Part shown: positions 52,347 through 62,433 of the stretch, one piece after another
Position numbering within the stretch: the stretch's first letter is position 1
Layout: the number at the start of each line of letters is the position of its first letter
Assembly: GCA_019635775.1 (NCBI GenBank)
Contig: JAHBYU010000002.1
Location: forward strand, 124,001-188,000
Direction of reading: 5' to 3'
Source of the DNA: Rhizobiaceae bacterium
GTDB lineage: Bacteria > Pseudomonadota > Alphaproteobacteria > Rhizobiales > Rhizobiaceae
DNA length: 64,000 nucleotides
Translations under genes and position numbers: made by a program
The notes under the pieces: model-generated
Databases searched by the model: none
Seen by the model: the letters and a program-made list of their open reading frames with translations, nothing else
Told to the model about the DNA's origin: nothing

Positions 52347-52919
52347 TCAGAGATCGTCGTCTGTCGGTTCGGGCTTGCGCACGGGGCGCTCGTTTGCCTC
52401 TCGTCCCAGTTCACCTCTCAGTGACATCAGATCGATGAAGTTGTCGGCCTGGCGACGCAGGTCGTCCGAAATCATTGGAGGCTGCGACGCCATCGTGGAC
52501 ACGACGCTGACCTTGCGGCCTCTCCTCTGTAGCGCATCGACGAGGGTCCTGAAGTCTCCGTCGCCGGAAAAGATCACGTAGTGATCGACATGGTCGGCAA
52601 GTTCGAGCGCATCGACTGTAAGTTCGATGTCCATGTTGCCCTTGATCTTGCGGCGGCCTGTCGAATCCGTGAACTCCTTGGCAGGCTTGGTGACAACCTT
52701 GAAGCCGTTGTAGTCCAGCCAGTCGATAAGCGGTCGGATCGACGAGTATTCCTGGTCCTCGACAAGAGCGGTGTAGTAGTAAGCCCTGATCAGGTAGCCG
52801 CGCTTCTGAAAGCTCGCCAGCAGCTTGCGGTAGTCGATGTCGAAACCGAGCGCCCTGGAAGTAGCGTATAGGTTCGCACCATCGATGAAGAGAGCGATCT
52901 TTTCACGGGGATCAAACAT
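52347..52919 (-). CDS. NYN-domain (LabA/DUF88) protein
   Basis: 190 residues. KIALFIDGANLYATSRALGF, GNMDIELTVDALELAD and YVIFSGDGDFRTLVDAL carry the conserved aspartates of the NYN/PIN-like nuclease fold (D14, D96-type, D-G-D). This is the widespread rhizobial LabA-like form, predicted to act on RNA; the tail after residue 165 is charged and probably disordered. It leads an operon with the uracil-DNA glycosylase. Confidence 0.9.
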   Translation of the reverse strand: MFDPREKIALFIDGANLYATSRALGFDIDYRKLLASFQKRGYLIRAYYYTALVEDQEYSSIRPLIDWLDYNGFKVVTKPAKEFTDSTGRRKIKGNMDIELTVDALELADHVDHYVIFSGDGDFRTLVDALQRRGRKVSVVSTMASQPPMISDDLRRQADNFIDLMSLRGELGREANERPVRKPEPTDDDL

Positions 52920-52991
52920 TCCCGATGACCTTCTGAAAATATGACTGGACCAAAAGCGTTCAATTTATGCGTTCGGCATTCCCACTAATCA

Positions 52992-53012
52992 GGAACAGGG
53001 TGCCCTGGTTCC
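52992..53012. repeat. Hairpin upstream of rpoZ
   Basis: GGAACAGGG-TG-CCCTGGTTCC forms a near-perfect stem (one bulged base) in the 289-bp gap between the NYN gene and rpoZ. A short palindrome TGTGATCACA follows at 53069-53078. Either may be regulatory; no function shown. Confidence 0.4.
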
Positions 53013-53208
53013 GACACTATCGGCGCAAACCCGCCCTTTCCAAGGAATTTGGCTCTCCTACAAGAAATTGTGATCACATCAACCAGCAATTCCAGCCCAA
53101 GGTTTTCAATCGGCGGACTAACAGGCAAAAAGCTTGTAATTGTTGGCCGTTCGCGTTATGGACGCCGCCTGTTTTCCAGTACATCCAGGACATGAAAGGG
53201 GCATATGA

Positions 53209-53607
53209 ATGGCCCGCGTAACCGTTGAAGACTGCATTGACAAGGTCGACAACCGCTTTGAGCTGGTGCTTTTGGCCGGGCATCGCGCCCGCCAGATCAG
53301 TCAGGGCGCCCAAATCACCGTGCCGCGCGACAACGACAAGAATCCCGTCGTCGCATTGCGCGAGATCGCCGATGAAACGCTGTCGCCAGACGATCTGAAG
53401 GAAGACCTCATTCATTCGCTTCAGAAGCACGTCGAGGTTGACGAGCCTGAAGCCGATGGTCGTGAGTTGAGCGATCAGAGCGATGTGAGCGCTGCTGCCG
53501 AGACCGACGAGGCAGAAGACAGCATCGTGTTTGACCGCATGAGCGAAGAAGAGCTTCTGGCCGGCATCGAAGGCCTTGTGCCCCCGGAAAAGAGCGACGA
53601 CTTCTAG
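53209..53607 (+). CDS. rpoZ: RNA polymerase omega subunit
   Basis: 132 residues. [20 protein letters not shown] and [16 protein letters not shown], with the N-terminal RxTVEDC and HRARQ motif, are typical of omega; the C-terminal tail is long and acidic as in Rhizobiales. AAAGGGG precedes the start. It is 119 bp before rel, which fits the known link between omega and ppGpp signalling. Confidence 0.96.
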   Translation: MARVTVEDCIDKVDNRFELVLLAGHRARQISQGAQITVPRDNDKNPVVALREIADETLSPDDLKEDLIHSLQKHVEVDEPEADGRELSDQSDVSAAAETDEAEDSIVFDRMSEEELLAGIEGLVPPEKSDDF

Positions 53608-53726
53608 GCATCGGCCTGATTGGAACAAGCTCGGCCACTTCCGTGGCAGGGGTTTGGCGAATATCATCATCATGCGTCGCAAACCCTTGCGGCGCATGAT
53701 CTGTTTAAGCCTGCGGAAAATCGCCC

Positions 53727-55970
53727 ATGATGCGTCAATATGAGCTTGTCGAGCGCGTCCAGCGCTACAAGCCCGACGTAAACGAGGCATTGCTCAATCG
53801 GGCGTACGTCTACGCCATGCAGAAGCATGGCCATCAAAAGCGCGCATCCGGCGATCCCTACTTCTCCCACCCGCTCGAAGTGGCGGCCATCCTGACCGAC
53901 ATGCGTCTCGACGAGGCTACCATCGCGGTGGCCTTGCTGCACGATACCATCGAGGACACCACGGCGACCCGCGCCGAGATCGACGAACTGTTCGGCTCGG
54001 ACATAGGCAAGCTGGTCGAAGGCCTGACGAAGCTGAAGAAGCTCGACCTTGTGTCCAAAAGGGCCGAGCAGGCGGAGAACCTGCGCAAGCTGTTGCTTGC
54101 GATTTCCCAGGACGTTCGGGTGCTTCTCGTGAAACTGGCCGACCGGCTGCACAACATGCGCACCCTCGACCATGTCCCCGAAAACAAGCGACTGCGCATC
54201 GCCGAGGAGACGATGGAGATCTATGCTCCGCTTGCCGGCCGCATGGGCATGCAGGGGATGCGCGAGGAACTTGAGGAACTCGGGTTTCGCTACATCAATC
54301 CCGAAGCATACCGCACCGTGACGGAACGCCTGACCACCGTCTTTCAGCAGAACAAAGGCGTGGTTGGAGAGATCGAGCGTTCGCTTGCCGGCATGTTCGA
54401 CAGGCACGGCATCGATGCGCGGGTAAAGAGCCGGCAGAAAAAGGCGTGGTCGGTCTTCCGAAAAATGGAAGCCAAGGCTCTTTCCTTCGAGCAATTGTCC
54501 GACATCTTCGGGTTTCGCGTCCTGGTCAACACCGTGGACGACTGCTACCGGGCGCTCGGCGCCATCCACACCACCTGGTCGATGGTCCCGGGGCGCTTCA
54601 AGGATTACATTTCGACTCCCAAGCAGAACGACTACCGTTCCATCCACACCACAATTGTAGGGCCGTCGCGCCAGCGCATCGAACTCCAGATACGGACGGT
54701 GCAGATGAACGACGTCGCCGAGTACGGCGTTGCGGCCCACTCGCTCTACAAGGATGGTGCCGGAAAGCCGAATGGCGCCAGCGACGCGATCACCAGTGAA
54801 ACCAACGCTTATGCATGGCTGCGGCGGACGATCGAGCAACTGTCTGAGGGCGACAATCCCGAGGACTTCCTGGAAAATACCCGGCTCGAACTGTTCCAGG
54901 ACCAGGTCTTCTGTTTCACGCCGAAGGGCATGCTGATCGCGTTGCCCCGTGGCGCTATCCCGATTGATTTCGCCTATGCCGTCCACACCGATGTTGGAGA
55001 CAGTTGCGTTGGGGCAAAGATCAACGGCCGCATAATGCCGCTGATGACGGAACTGAAGAACGGCGACGAGGTGGAGATCATCCGATCCAAGGCGCAGGTT
55101 CCGCCTGCGGCTTGGGAGTCGATGGTCGTTACCGGCAAGGCGCGTGCCGCCATCCGACGTGCCACCAAGATTGCCATTCGAAAGCAATTTTCCGGATTGG
55201 GTCTTCGCATTCTCGAACGTACGTTCGAACGTGCCGGAAAGACCTTCAGCAAGGACAGCCTGAAGCCTGTCTTGCATAGGCTTGCCCGAAAAGACGTCGA
55301 GGACGTGCTGAGCGCCGTCGGGCGTGGGGAACTGGCTTCGAGCGATGTGATGCGAGCCGTGTTCCCCGACTTCAAGGACGAGCGGGTGGTCCTCCAGCCT
55401 CAGCAAAAGGCGCAACGCGAGGAAGGATGGTTCAACCTTCGCAATGCGGCGGGCATGCTGTTCCAGCTACCAGCCCGGGCGCGCCGCGCCAAGGAAAAGC
55501 CGGAGCAGGACGTCAAGGATGGCGGCGTGCCGATACGCGGCGTAGGAGGCGATCTGCCGGTTCGCTTCGCGGACGAAGGCGCGGTTCCGGGCGATCGCAT
55601 CGTGGGCATTCTGCAACCGGGGTCTGGCATCACCATCTATCCGATCCAGTCGCCTTCCCTGCAGGCTTTCGACGATCAGCCCGAGCGCTGGATAGACGTG
55701 CGCTGGGATATTGACGAGACCAGCAGGGAGCGGTTCCCGGCGCGCATCGCCGTCACTGCGATCAACGCACCCGGATCGCTGGCCGAGATCGCGCAGGTCG
55801 CCGCCGCCAGCGACGCGAACATCCACACGCTGTCGATGATCAGGACCGCGCCGGATTTCACCGAGATGTTGATCGACATAGAGGTCTGGGACCTCAAGCA
55901 TCTGAACAGGCTGTTGACTCAGCTCAAGGCAAATCCAAGTGTCAGCGATGCCAGGCGCGTGAACGGGTAG
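53727..55970 (+). CDS. rel: Bifunctional (p)ppGpp synthetase/hydrolase
   Basis: 747 residues. The HD hydrolase domain has [11 protein letters not shown] and [10 protein letters not shown]; the synthetase domain has [27 protein letters not shown] and [17 protein letters not shown] is [27 protein letters not shown]; a C-terminal ACT domain starts near [17 protein letters not shown]. Both catalytic halves look intact, so it should make and degrade the alarmone. Single Rel enzyme as usual in alphaproteobacteria. pyrE follows 11 bp later. Confidence 0.96.
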   Translation: MMRQYELVERVQRYKPDVNEALLNRAYVYAMQKHGHQKRASGDPYFSHPLEVAAILTDMRLDEATIAVALLHDTIEDTTATRAEIDELFGSDIGKLVEGLTKLKKLDLVSKRAEQAENLRKLLLAISQDVRVLLVKLADRLHNMRTLDHVPENKRLRIAEETMEIYAPLAGRMGMQGMREELEELGFRYINPEAYRTVTERLTTVFQQNKGVVGEIERSLAGMFDRHGIDARVKSRQKKAWSVFRKMEAKALSFEQLSDIFGFRVLVNTVDDCYRALGAIHTTWSMVPGRFKDYISTPKQNDYRSIHTTIVGPSRQRIELQIRTVQMNDVAEYGVAAHSLYKDGAGKPNGASDAITSETNAYAWLRRTIEQLSEGDNPEDFLENTRLELFQDQVFCFTPKGMLIALPRGAIPIDFAYAVHTDVGDSCVGAKINGRIMPLMTELKNGDEVEIIRSKAQVPPAAWESMVVTGKARAAIRRATKIAIRKQFSGLGLRILERTFERAGKTFSKDSLKPVLHRLARKDVEDVLSAVGRGELASSDVMRAVFPDFKDERVVLQPQQKAQREEGWFNLRNAAGMLFQLPARARRAKEKPEQDVKDGGVPIRGVGGDLPVRFADEGAVPGDRIVGILQPGSGITIYPIQSPSLQAFDDQPERWIDVRWDIDETSRERFPARIAVTAINAPGSLAEIAQVAAASDANIHTLSMIRTAPDFTEMLIDIEVWDLKHLNRLLTQLKANPSVSDARRVNG

Positions 55971-55981
55971 GGGGTATTTCA

Positions 55982-56560
55982 ATGAACACGCAGGACGTGT
56001 TGAGTGTTTTCCGCGAGGCCGGTGCGGTGCTTGAAGGTCACTTCATCTTGACGTCGGGACTTCGCAGCCCCGTGTTCTTGCAGAAAGCGCGCGTTTTCAT
56101 GCATGCCGACAAGACAGAGCGGCTCTGCAAGGCGCTGGCCGACAAGATCCGCGCGAACGTTCCGGGCAGCATCGACTACGTCGTGGGCCCGGCGGTAGGG
56201 GGCCTTATCCCTGCTTACGAAACATCACGGCATCTGGCGGTCCCGGCCATATGGGTGGAGCGCGAAGGCGGCATCTTCCGGCTCAGGCGCTTCGAGATCG
56301 AAAAAGGCGCTCGCGTGGTCATCGTGGAGGACATAGTGACGACCGGCCTTTCGATCCGCGAAACCATCGAATGCCTGCGCGAACTCGGCGCCGAGGTGGT
56401 TGCGGCAGCATGCATCATCGACCGTTCGGCGGGCAAGGTGGATGTCGGCGTGCCGCTCATCGCGCTGGCCGAGTATGAGGTGCCGGCTTACCCGGCTGAC
56501 AAATTGCCGCCGGAGCTGGCCAGCATACCGCCGGTCAAACCGGGCAGCCGGAACATCTAG
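55982..56560 (+). CDS. pyrE: Orotate phosphoribosyltransferase
   Basis: 192 residues. [33 protein letters not shown] and the PRPP loop [16 protein letters not shown] are present. It joins orotate to PRPP giving OMP in pyrimidine synthesis. It lies between rel and acpS in one likely operon. Confidence 0.95.
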   Translation: MNTQDVLSVFREAGAVLEGHFILTSGLRSPVFLQKARVFMHADKTERLCKALADKIRANVPGSIDYVVGPAVGGLIPAYETSRHLAVPAIWVEREGGIFRLRRFEIEKGARVVIVEDIVTTGLSIRETIECLRELGAEVVAAACIIDRSAGKVDVGVPLIALAEYEVPAYPADKLPPELASIPPVKPGSRNI

Positions 56561-56566
56561 TTGGCC

Positions 56567-56968
56567 ATGATTCTGGGCATAGGAAGCGACTTGATCGACA
56601 TACGACGCATCGAAAAGTCGATCGAGCGTCACGGCGAACGTTTCATCGCGCGCATTTACACCGACATAGAGAGGGCCCGCGCAGAGGGGCGAGGGCAGCG
56701 CGTGGCAACCTATGCCAAACGATTCGCGGCCAAGGAAGCCTGTGCCAAGGCCTTGGGCAGCGGCATTTCCGAGGGTGTGTTCTGGCGCGACATGGGCGTG
56801 GTCAATCTGCCGAATGGCCGCCCGACCATGCATCTGACCGGCGGCGCGGCCGAAAGGCTCCAGAGGCTGACGCCTGCCGGCCACCGCGCCGTGATCCATC
56901 TCACGATTACCGACGAGTTCCCGACGGCGCAGGCTTTCGTCATGATAGAGGCGCTGCCTTACCCTTGA
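56567..56968 (+). CDS. acpS: Holo-[acyl-carrier-protein] synthase
   Basis: 133 residues from the ATG at 56567 (a TTG 6 bases earlier also fits). [22 protein letters not shown] has the metal-binding Asp, and [16 protein letters not shown] the catalytic Glu-Lys segment of AcpS. It transfers phosphopantetheine to acyl carrier protein; it is too specialised to be assumed active on the carrier domain of the NRPS-like protein. Confidence 0.95.
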   Translation: MILGIGSDLIDIRRIEKSIERHGERFIARIYTDIERARAEGRGQRVATYAKRFAAKEACAKALGSGISEGVFWRDMGVVNLPNGRPTMHLTGGAAERLQRLTPAGHRAVIHLTITDEFPTAQAFVMIEALPYP

Positions 56969-57106
56969 TCCTTCAGGCGCAAGCCATGAATTGGCCCGTT
57001 TGCGAGCGTGCATACGACCGCGTTTCGTTGGGCCGTGCATCCCGGCATTATCATTGCTCCATCGGGTTTCACCCCTTATATCCGACTGCGCAAGAATGAG
57101 GACGAC

Positions 57107-57856
57107 ATGAGCGTGGCAGGCAAAAGCGAGAAGAAGTCGGGAGGGCTTGGCGAGACAGTCAGTGTCATCGTTCAGGCACTGCTGTTGGCTCTGGTCATCC
57201 GGACGCTGTTTTTTCAGCCCTTCTCGATCCCGTCAGGTTCGATGCGCCCGACGCTGCTGGAGGGCGATTATCTCTTCGTGACCAAATGGGCATACGGCTA
57301 TTCGCGGTATTCCCTGCCCTTCAGCCCCAATCTCTTTTCGGGCCGCATATGGGACACTCCCCCAGAGCGCGGCGATGTGGCCGTCTTCAAGTTCCCGCCC
57401 AATCCGTCGCTGGACTACATCAAGCGCGTGATCGGCCTGCCGGGCGACAAGATTCAGATGCGGGGCGGCGTTCTCTATATCAACGATGAGCCGGTCCCTC
57501 GTGTGAAGGTTGGCGAGATCGATAATCCCGATATCACAGAGGTTGACCGTCCTGTCGACGTCTATCGCGAAACGCTGCCGAACGGCGTATCCTATGACAC
57601 GCTTGACCTCACGCCCAACGGGCTGGGAGATGATACGCGTGAATTTGTTGTTCCGCCCGGACACTATTTCATGATGGGTGACAATCGCGACAACTCGACC
57701 GACAGCCGCTTCTCTGTCGGTTTTGTGCCGGAAGATCATCTTGTCGGTCGAGCCAACGTCATCTTCTTCTCGATAGGTGGCGGGGCGAGCCCGCTGGAGA
57801 TCTGGAAGTGGCCGTCACTGATGCGCCCATCGCGTCTTTTCTCCTGGGTGAATTAG
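57107..57856 (+). CDS. lepB: Signal peptidase I
   Basis: 249 residues. One membrane segment (about 14-36) precedes the catalytic part: IPSGSMRPTLLEGDYLFVTK with the Ser nucleophile, YIKRVIGLPGDKIQM with the general-base Lys, and FMMGDNRDNSTDSR. The start at 57107 (GAGGA upstream) is preferred to an open frame from 57008. It removes signal peptides at the periplasmic face. Followed by rnc 11 bp later. Confidence 0.96.
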   Translation: MSVAGKSEKKSGGLGETVSVIVQALLLALVIRTLFFQPFSIPSGSMRPTLLEGDYLFVTKWAYGYSRYSLPFSPNLFSGRIWDTPPERGDVAVFKFPPNPSLDYIKRVIGLPGDKIQMRGGVLYINDEPVPRVKVGEIDNPDITEVDRPVDVYRETLPNGVSYDTLDLTPNGLGDDTREFVVPPGHYFMMGDNRDNSTDSRFSVGFVPEDHLVGRANVIFFSIGGGASPLEIWKWPSLMRPSRLFSWVN

Positions 57857-57867
57857 GAAGTATCCGG

Positions 57868-58584
57868 ATGTCCCTGAAACGTCCGACCGGAGAGACGTTG
57901 GCGACGGAGATCGCTGCGAGAACCGGTCACGTGTTCAAGGATGTTCGTCTGCTTGAAACGGCACTCACCCATTCGAGCGCCGTGAAGGCGACGACAAACA
58001 ACGAAAGGCTGGAGTTCCTGGGCGACCGGGTTCTGGGGCTGATCGTCGCTGACATGCTGCTGAGGCAGTTTCCTGAGGCGAGGGAAGGCGAGATTGCGCC
58101 GCGTTTCAACGCACTGGTTGATGCCCGGACCTGCTCCAACATTGGCCTCAAACTGGAGCTCGACCATTTCATGCGGGCCGATGCTGCTCTCAAGGCGCGC
58201 ACGCGCAAGGCCGGAGGCAACTACCTTGCCGATGCGGTGGAGGCCCTGGTTGCCGCAATATATCTGGACGGCGGAATCGAGGCAGCGCGGCAATTCGTGC
58301 ACCGGAACTGGGAGCCGCTGGCGCTCATGGCGGTGGAGAAGCCGGCTAATCCGAAAGGCGAGCTCCAGGAATGGGTTGCCAGGTCGAGCGACGCCCGACC
58401 TGTCTATGCGATCGAAAAACGAGAAGGCCCGGACCACCAACCGATGTTCACCGTTTCCGTCGAGGTCGCTGGCTTTGCACCGGCGCAGGGAACGGGTAGT
58501 TCTCGTCGGGCAGCCGAGGAGGCTGCGGCATCGGCGTTCCTCGTGCGCGAAGGCGTCTGGACGGCCGAGAGGGGCGCAGCCTGA
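57868..58584 (+). CDS. rnc: Ribonuclease III
   Basis: 238 residues from ATG 57868 (AGGAAG upstream); an earlier in-frame ATG inside lepB (57808) is less likely. NNERLEFLGDRVLGLIVADML is the RNase III signature with catalytic acidic residues, LADAVEALVAAIYLDGG the second acidic set, and a dsRNA-binding domain follows (GELQEWVARSSDARPVY...GTGSSRRAAEEAAASAFL). Its TGA overlaps the era ATG by one base. Confidence 0.96.
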   Translation: MSLKRPTGETLATEIAARTGHVFKDVRLLETALTHSSAVKATTNNERLEFLGDRVLGLIVADMLLRQFPEAREGEIAPRFNALVDARTCSNIGLKLELDHFMRADAALKARTRKAGGNYLADAVEALVAAIYLDGGIEAARQFVHRNWEPLALMAVEKPANPKGELQEWVARSSDARPVYAIEKREGPDHQPMFTVSVEVAGFAPAQGTGSSRRAAEEAAASAFLVREGVWTAERGAA

Positions 58585-59492
58585 TGAGTGATACACCGGC
58601 GAAAACGCGGTCCGGCTTCGTTGCGCTGATCGGTGCGCCGAATGCAGGCAAATCGACGCTGGTCAACCAGCTTGTCGGCGCGAAGGTGTCAATCGTCACG
58701 CACAAGGTGCAGACGACGCGCGCGATCGTTCGCGGCATCGCTACACATGGCGATGCCCAGATCGTGTTTGTGGATACACCGGGTATTTTCCGACCGCGCC
58801 GCAGGCTCGACACGGCCATGGTGACTACAGCCTGGGGCGGAGCGAAAGACGCCGACGTGGTGCTGGTGCTCATCGATGCGGAGCGGGGGATCAAGGGCGA
58901 TGCCGACGCATTGCTCGACAAGGTGGCGACCGCGCCGCAGCCGAAGATTCTGGTGCTGAACAAGGTCGACCGGGTCAAACCCGAGGCGCTGTTGACGCTG
59001 GCGAAGGAAGCGAATGAACGCGTGACTTTCCAGGAGACCTTCATGGTCTCGGCGTTGACGGGGTCCGGCTGCAAGGACCTCCTAGACCATTTGGCAAAGA
59101 CGCTTCCGGAGGGGCCCTGGTACTATCCCGAGGACCAGATTTCGGATCTGCCCATGCGCCAACTGGCCGCCGAGATCACGCGCGAAAAACTCTATCTGCG
59201 CCTGCATCAGGAACTGCCGTATTCCTCTCACGTCGAAACCGAGAAATGGGAGGAAAAGACGGACGGTTCGGTGCGCATAGAGCAGGTGATCTATGTGGAG
59301 CGCGACAGCCAGAAGAAGATCGTGCTCGGCCACAAAGGCGAAACGATCCGCGCCATAGGGCAGGCGTCCCGCAGGGAGATCGGGGAAATCCTCGAACAGC
59401 CTGTCCACCTTTTCCTGTTCGTGAAGGTGCGGGAAAACTGGGGCGACGATCCGGAACGCTATCGCGAAATGGGGTTGGACTTTCCTGGCTAG
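58584..59492 (+). CDS. era: GTPase Era
   Basis: 302 residues. G1 GAPNAGKST, G2 QTTRAIVRG, G3 DTPGIF, G4 NKVD, then a C-terminal KH domain (LGHKGETIRAIGQASRREI). It binds 16S rRNA during small-subunit assembly. Overlaps rnc by one base. In most Rhizobiales recO follows; here two other genes come first. Confidence 0.96.
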   Translation: MSDTPAKTRSGFVALIGAPNAGKSTLVNQLVGAKVSIVTHKVQTTRAIVRGIATHGDAQIVFVDTPGIFRPRRRLDTAMVTTAWGGAKDADVVLVLIDAERGIKGDADALLDKVATAPQPKILVLNKVDRVKPEALLTLAKEANERVTFQETFMVSALTGSGCKDLLDHLAKTLPEGPWYYPEDQISDLPMRQLAAEITREKLYLRLHQELPYSSHVETEKWEEKTDGSVRIEQVIYVERDSQKKIVLGHKGETIRAIGQASRREIGEILEQPVHLFLFVKVRENWGDDPERYREMGLDFPG

Positions 59493-59498
59493 CAGTTT

Positions 59499-60497
59499 AT
59501 GAAACCCGCCCGTCGTCCGCTAATCCTGTTCTACACACGCTTTTTTCAAAATCCTGTCGATCTGGGCAAGCTTGGCGCGCACAGTTCTGTCGACTGGACG
59601 AACGACAAGCGTCGTATTTCAGAAGCCGATGCGGTCGTATTCCATCTCCCCAACCAGAAGGAGCATGGCGATGCGGTGAAGTATCCCGGTCAGCAGTGGG
59701 TAGCCTGGAGCATGGAAAGCTCCGAGAACTACCCGGAGATGCGCACGCCTGCTTTCATGCGCAGGTTCGACTTGCGCATGACCTATGAAACCGACGCGGA
59801 TGTCTGGGCTCCATACCTCCCACCGAGGTCCTGGTGGAATGCGGTCAGAGAACGGCCGGTCGTGACAAAGACATCCAGCGCGCCAGTGGTGATGTTTCAG
59901 TCGTCGAACATCAATCGTAGCGGGCGCGAATGGTTTGCTGCGGATCTGGCGGACCACATTGATCTGGATTCCTACGGACGCTTCCTCAAAAACAAGACGT
60001 TGAGGGGACCGGATCGAGGAACCGAAACGAAGATCGAGACGATCGGAAACTATCCCTTTTGCATAGCGTTCGAGAACTCCGTCTGCGACGATTACGTGAC
60101 CGAGAAGCTGTACGATCCGCTTCGGGCAAGTTCGGTTCCGATCTATCTGGGCGCTTCCAATGCGAAGAAATTCGCCCCGGCAGGCTCCTTCATCGATGCG
60201 TCCGACTTTCGCGATGGCAGGGAACTGGCAGGGTATCTGAAGCATCTGCTCGGAGCGCCGGCAGAGTACCAAGCCTATCACGAGTGGCGTCGACGGCCCT
60301 TTGACGCGCAGTTCGAATCCTTTCTGGATGTTCTGGAAACCGACGCTATGGACCGCCTGGCCGAACTTGTTGGCCGGAGAGCGTCCGAACGAACCGACGC
60401 CTTGTCGGGACTTCCTAGCCTGCCATTCGGGACAACCCGATTTTTGCGGACCCGCCTATGGCGCCTGCGAATGAGACTCAAGTCACTCCCAAACTGA
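59499..60497 (+). CDS. GT10-family fucosyltransferase-like glycosyltransferase
   Basis: 332 residues. The donor-binding motif YPFCIAFENSVCDDYVTEKL (185-204), then PLRASSVPIYLGA, is the signature of alpha-1,3/4-fucosyltransferases of family GT10 (FENS...DYVTEK). No membrane segment; a basic C-terminal end (RLWRLRMRLKSLPN) may bind the membrane, as in bacterial GT10 enzymes acting on lipopolysaccharide. It starts 7 bp after era and so would be read through from the essential operon. No fucose-synthesis genes are near. Base composition seems slightly lower in GC than era. Confidence 0.82.
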   Translation: MKPARRPLILFYTRFFQNPVDLGKLGAHSSVDWTNDKRRISEADAVVFHLPNQKEHGDAVKYPGQQWVAWSMESSENYPEMRTPAFMRRFDLRMTYETDADVWAPYLPPRSWWNAVRERPVVTKTSSAPVVMFQSSNINRSGREWFAADLADHIDLDSYGRFLKNKTLRGPDRGTETKIETIGNYPFCIAFENSVCDDYVTEKLYDPLRASSVPIYLGASNAKKFAPAGSFIDASDFRDGRELAGYLKHLLGAPAEYQAYHEWRRRPFDAQFESFLDVLETDAMDRLAELVGRRASERTDALSGLPSLPFGTTRFLRTRLWRLRMRLKSLPN

Positions 60498-60546
60498 TGT
60501 CGCCGAGCGACGCCGGGGTAGATCGCCGTCCACTGATCGGAGTGGA

Positions 60547-61434
60547 TCAGCGTCCGACGCGTTTCTCGAACCAGAAATCCGCATAGGCATTGTCGTTGTA
60601 GCGCTCTATCTGGCGATAGCCTGCCTTTCGGTAAAGCGACTGGGCCTCAGCCAGCGACCGATTTGTGTCAAGGACCACTCTCGTCATCCCTGCGCGAACG
60701 GCTTCGGCTTCAAGCGCCTCGAGCAATCTTCGTGACAGGCCAAGCCCTCGGACTGCCGGGGCTACCCACATGCGCTTTATTTCCCCCGTCCTATCATCGA
60801 ATTGCTTCAGTCCGCCGCAGCCCACCGCCTTGCCGTGAAGGCGCGCAAGCAGAAAAGCGCCGTGGGCTGGTGTTTCAGCAGCCTTGCCCGCATAGCCACC
60901 TGCGCCAGGATCGAAACCACCCTCGAAGCGTTCCGCCAGTTCGCTGAAATAAGCGGATATGCAACGCTGTGCATCTGGACTGTCTTCTGGTTCGGCCGCA
61001 ATGGTGATTGACCCGGCAGTCAGCAGTCGTTCAACCTCGCCCATTGCCTCTACCAGCCGATTGCGCTGCGTCTCGTTGAGACGATCGAGCAGGGAAGTCA
61101 CGAGTACATCCGACAGGCTATCATAGGCTGCCTGCTCGGCCAGGCCCTTCGCTGTCGGCCGAACGAGCCTGCGACGTCTGTCGTTCCTGTCCTCTTCGAG
61201 GACCACGAGACCCTCGCTTTCGAGAGCCCTCAGCAACCGGCTCGCATATCCGGAATCGAGGTCCAGACGTGTCCTGAGGGTGGTGATCTCAGTGCCGTCG
61301 GGCTCGATTTCGAAAAGCAGGCGCGCCTGACCGAGCGGGCGTCCTCTGCCGAGATAACTGTCGTCGAGCGCTCCCGTGCCGAGCGTGACCGTCCGGTTGA
61401 AGCTACGTACCCTGTCCGTGAATGACCTTTGCAT
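60547..61434 (-). CDS. MarR-type regulator fused to GNAT acetyltransferase
   Basis: 295 residues. N-terminal MarR winged helix (about 1-145: GQARLLFEI, LRTRLDLDSGYASRLLRALE, GLVVLEEDRNDRRRRLVRPT). C-terminal GNAT domain (about 150-290: GEIKRMWVAPAVRGLGLSRRLLEALE with the acetyl-CoA loop RGLGLSRR, and LYRKAGYRQIERYNDNAYADFWFEK). Such fusions are known and may sense or modify a small molecule. It is on the opposite strand between era/GT10 and recO, so it breaks the operon. Confidence 0.88.
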   Translation of the reverse strand: MQRSFTDRVRSFNRTVTLGTGALDDSYLGRGRPLGQARLLFEIEPDGTEITTLRTRLDLDSGYASRLLRALESEGLVVLEEDRNDRRRRLVRPTAKGLAEQAAYDSLSDVLVTSLLDRLNETQRNRLVEAMGEVERLLTAGSITIAAEPEDSPDAQRCISAYFSELAERFEGGFDPGAGGYAGKAAETPAHGAFLLARLHGKAVGCGGLKQFDDRTGEIKRMWVAPAVRGLGLSRRLLEALEAEAVRAGMTRVVLDTNRSLAEAQSLYRKAGYRQIERYNDNAYADFWFEKRVGR

Positions 61435-61526
61435 GATGTCTGACTTTAGTCAGATATTTTCGTCCTGCCAAGTTGGTCCCGATGATCCTTGATTTCGTCG
61501 CCGAAGCGGTGAAAGGCTTTGTCGAC

Positions 61527-62285
61527 ATGGAATGGCGCGATGAGGGAATCATTCTCGGCACACGAAGGCATGGCGAGACAAGCGCCATCCTCGAGGTGAT
61601 GACGCGTTCGCACGGGCGCCATCTCGGACTGGTTCGCGGCGGACGCTCTCGCAAGCAGCAGCCAGTCCTTCAGGCTGGCAACAAGGTCGATCTGATCTGG
61701 CGGGCCCGGTTGGACGAGCATCTTGGCACGTTCCAGGTGGAGGCACTCGATCTCAATGCGGCGCGGTTGTTCGACAGCGCGTCCGCCATCTACGGGCTGC
61801 AGATGCTTGCCGCCCATCTACGGCTTCTGCCAGAGCGCGATCCGCACGAGCGCCTTTATGAGACGCTCGAACTCGTGATCGATCATCTGGACGATCCAGT
61901 ATCTGCCGGCGAGCTCGCCGTGCGTTTCGAGGTCATGATGCTCGACGAACTCGGTTTCGGGCTCGACCTCACTGAATGCGCGGCAACTGGCGATCGTGCC
62001 GACCTTGCCTATGTCTCGCCGAAATCCGGACGGGCGGTCTCGCGCGCTGCCGGCGAGCCCTGGCACGACAGGATGCTTGCCTTGCCGGCCTTCCTGCTGC
62101 GGGCGGGGCTGCGCGCCGATGCCGTTGCACTCGACGATGCCTTCAGGCTTACAGGCTTCTTTTTCAACAGACACGTTTATGAACCGCGCGGCTTGGCAGG
62201 CTCGGAGGCGCGCGCTGCGTTCCTTGGCGCGCTGAAGCGATATAGAAGCGGTTTTGATGAGGGTGGAGGCAGCGCGGTCTCATGA
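61527..62285 (+). CDS. recO: DNA repair protein RecO
   Basis: 252 residues starting [20 protein letters not shown], the conserved N-terminal OB-fold; [20 protein letters not shown] and the zinc-less C-terminal helical part ([19 protein letters not shown]) follow. It assists RecF/RecR loading of RecA. The start at 61527 is fixed by homology with the family opening; upstream frame is poor. It needs its own promoter, since the MarR-GNAT gene faces the other way. Confidence 0.94.
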   Translation: MEWRDEGIILGTRRHGETSAILEVMTRSHGRHLGLVRGGRSRKQQPVLQAGNKVDLIWRARLDEHLGTFQVEALDLNAARLFDSASAIYGLQMLAAHLRLLPERDPHERLYETLELVIDHLDDPVSAGELAVRFEVMMLDELGFGLDLTECAATGDRADLAYVSPKSGRAVSRAAGEPWHDRMLALPAFLLRAGLRADAVALDDAFRLTGFFFNRHVYEPRGLAGSEARAAFLGALKRYRSGFDEGGGSAVS

Positions 62286-62433
62286 GCGGCTGCATGCGCG
62301 CGGGCGTACTTGCCAGCCAGAGGTTGGGTGCTATTGCGCTTGACCGTCAGGCTGCCGTGTTCTCGACCCTCCTGCGGCGGCGAAGGTCCATCATGTTCGC
62401 GTTCGATTGCTGATGACGATGCTCGGGGTAGAT

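Noticed and set aside
53670-55415. 581-codon reverse frame opposite rel
   Set aside because: Antisense to a complete Rel protein with all motifs; no ribosome site or domain of its own.
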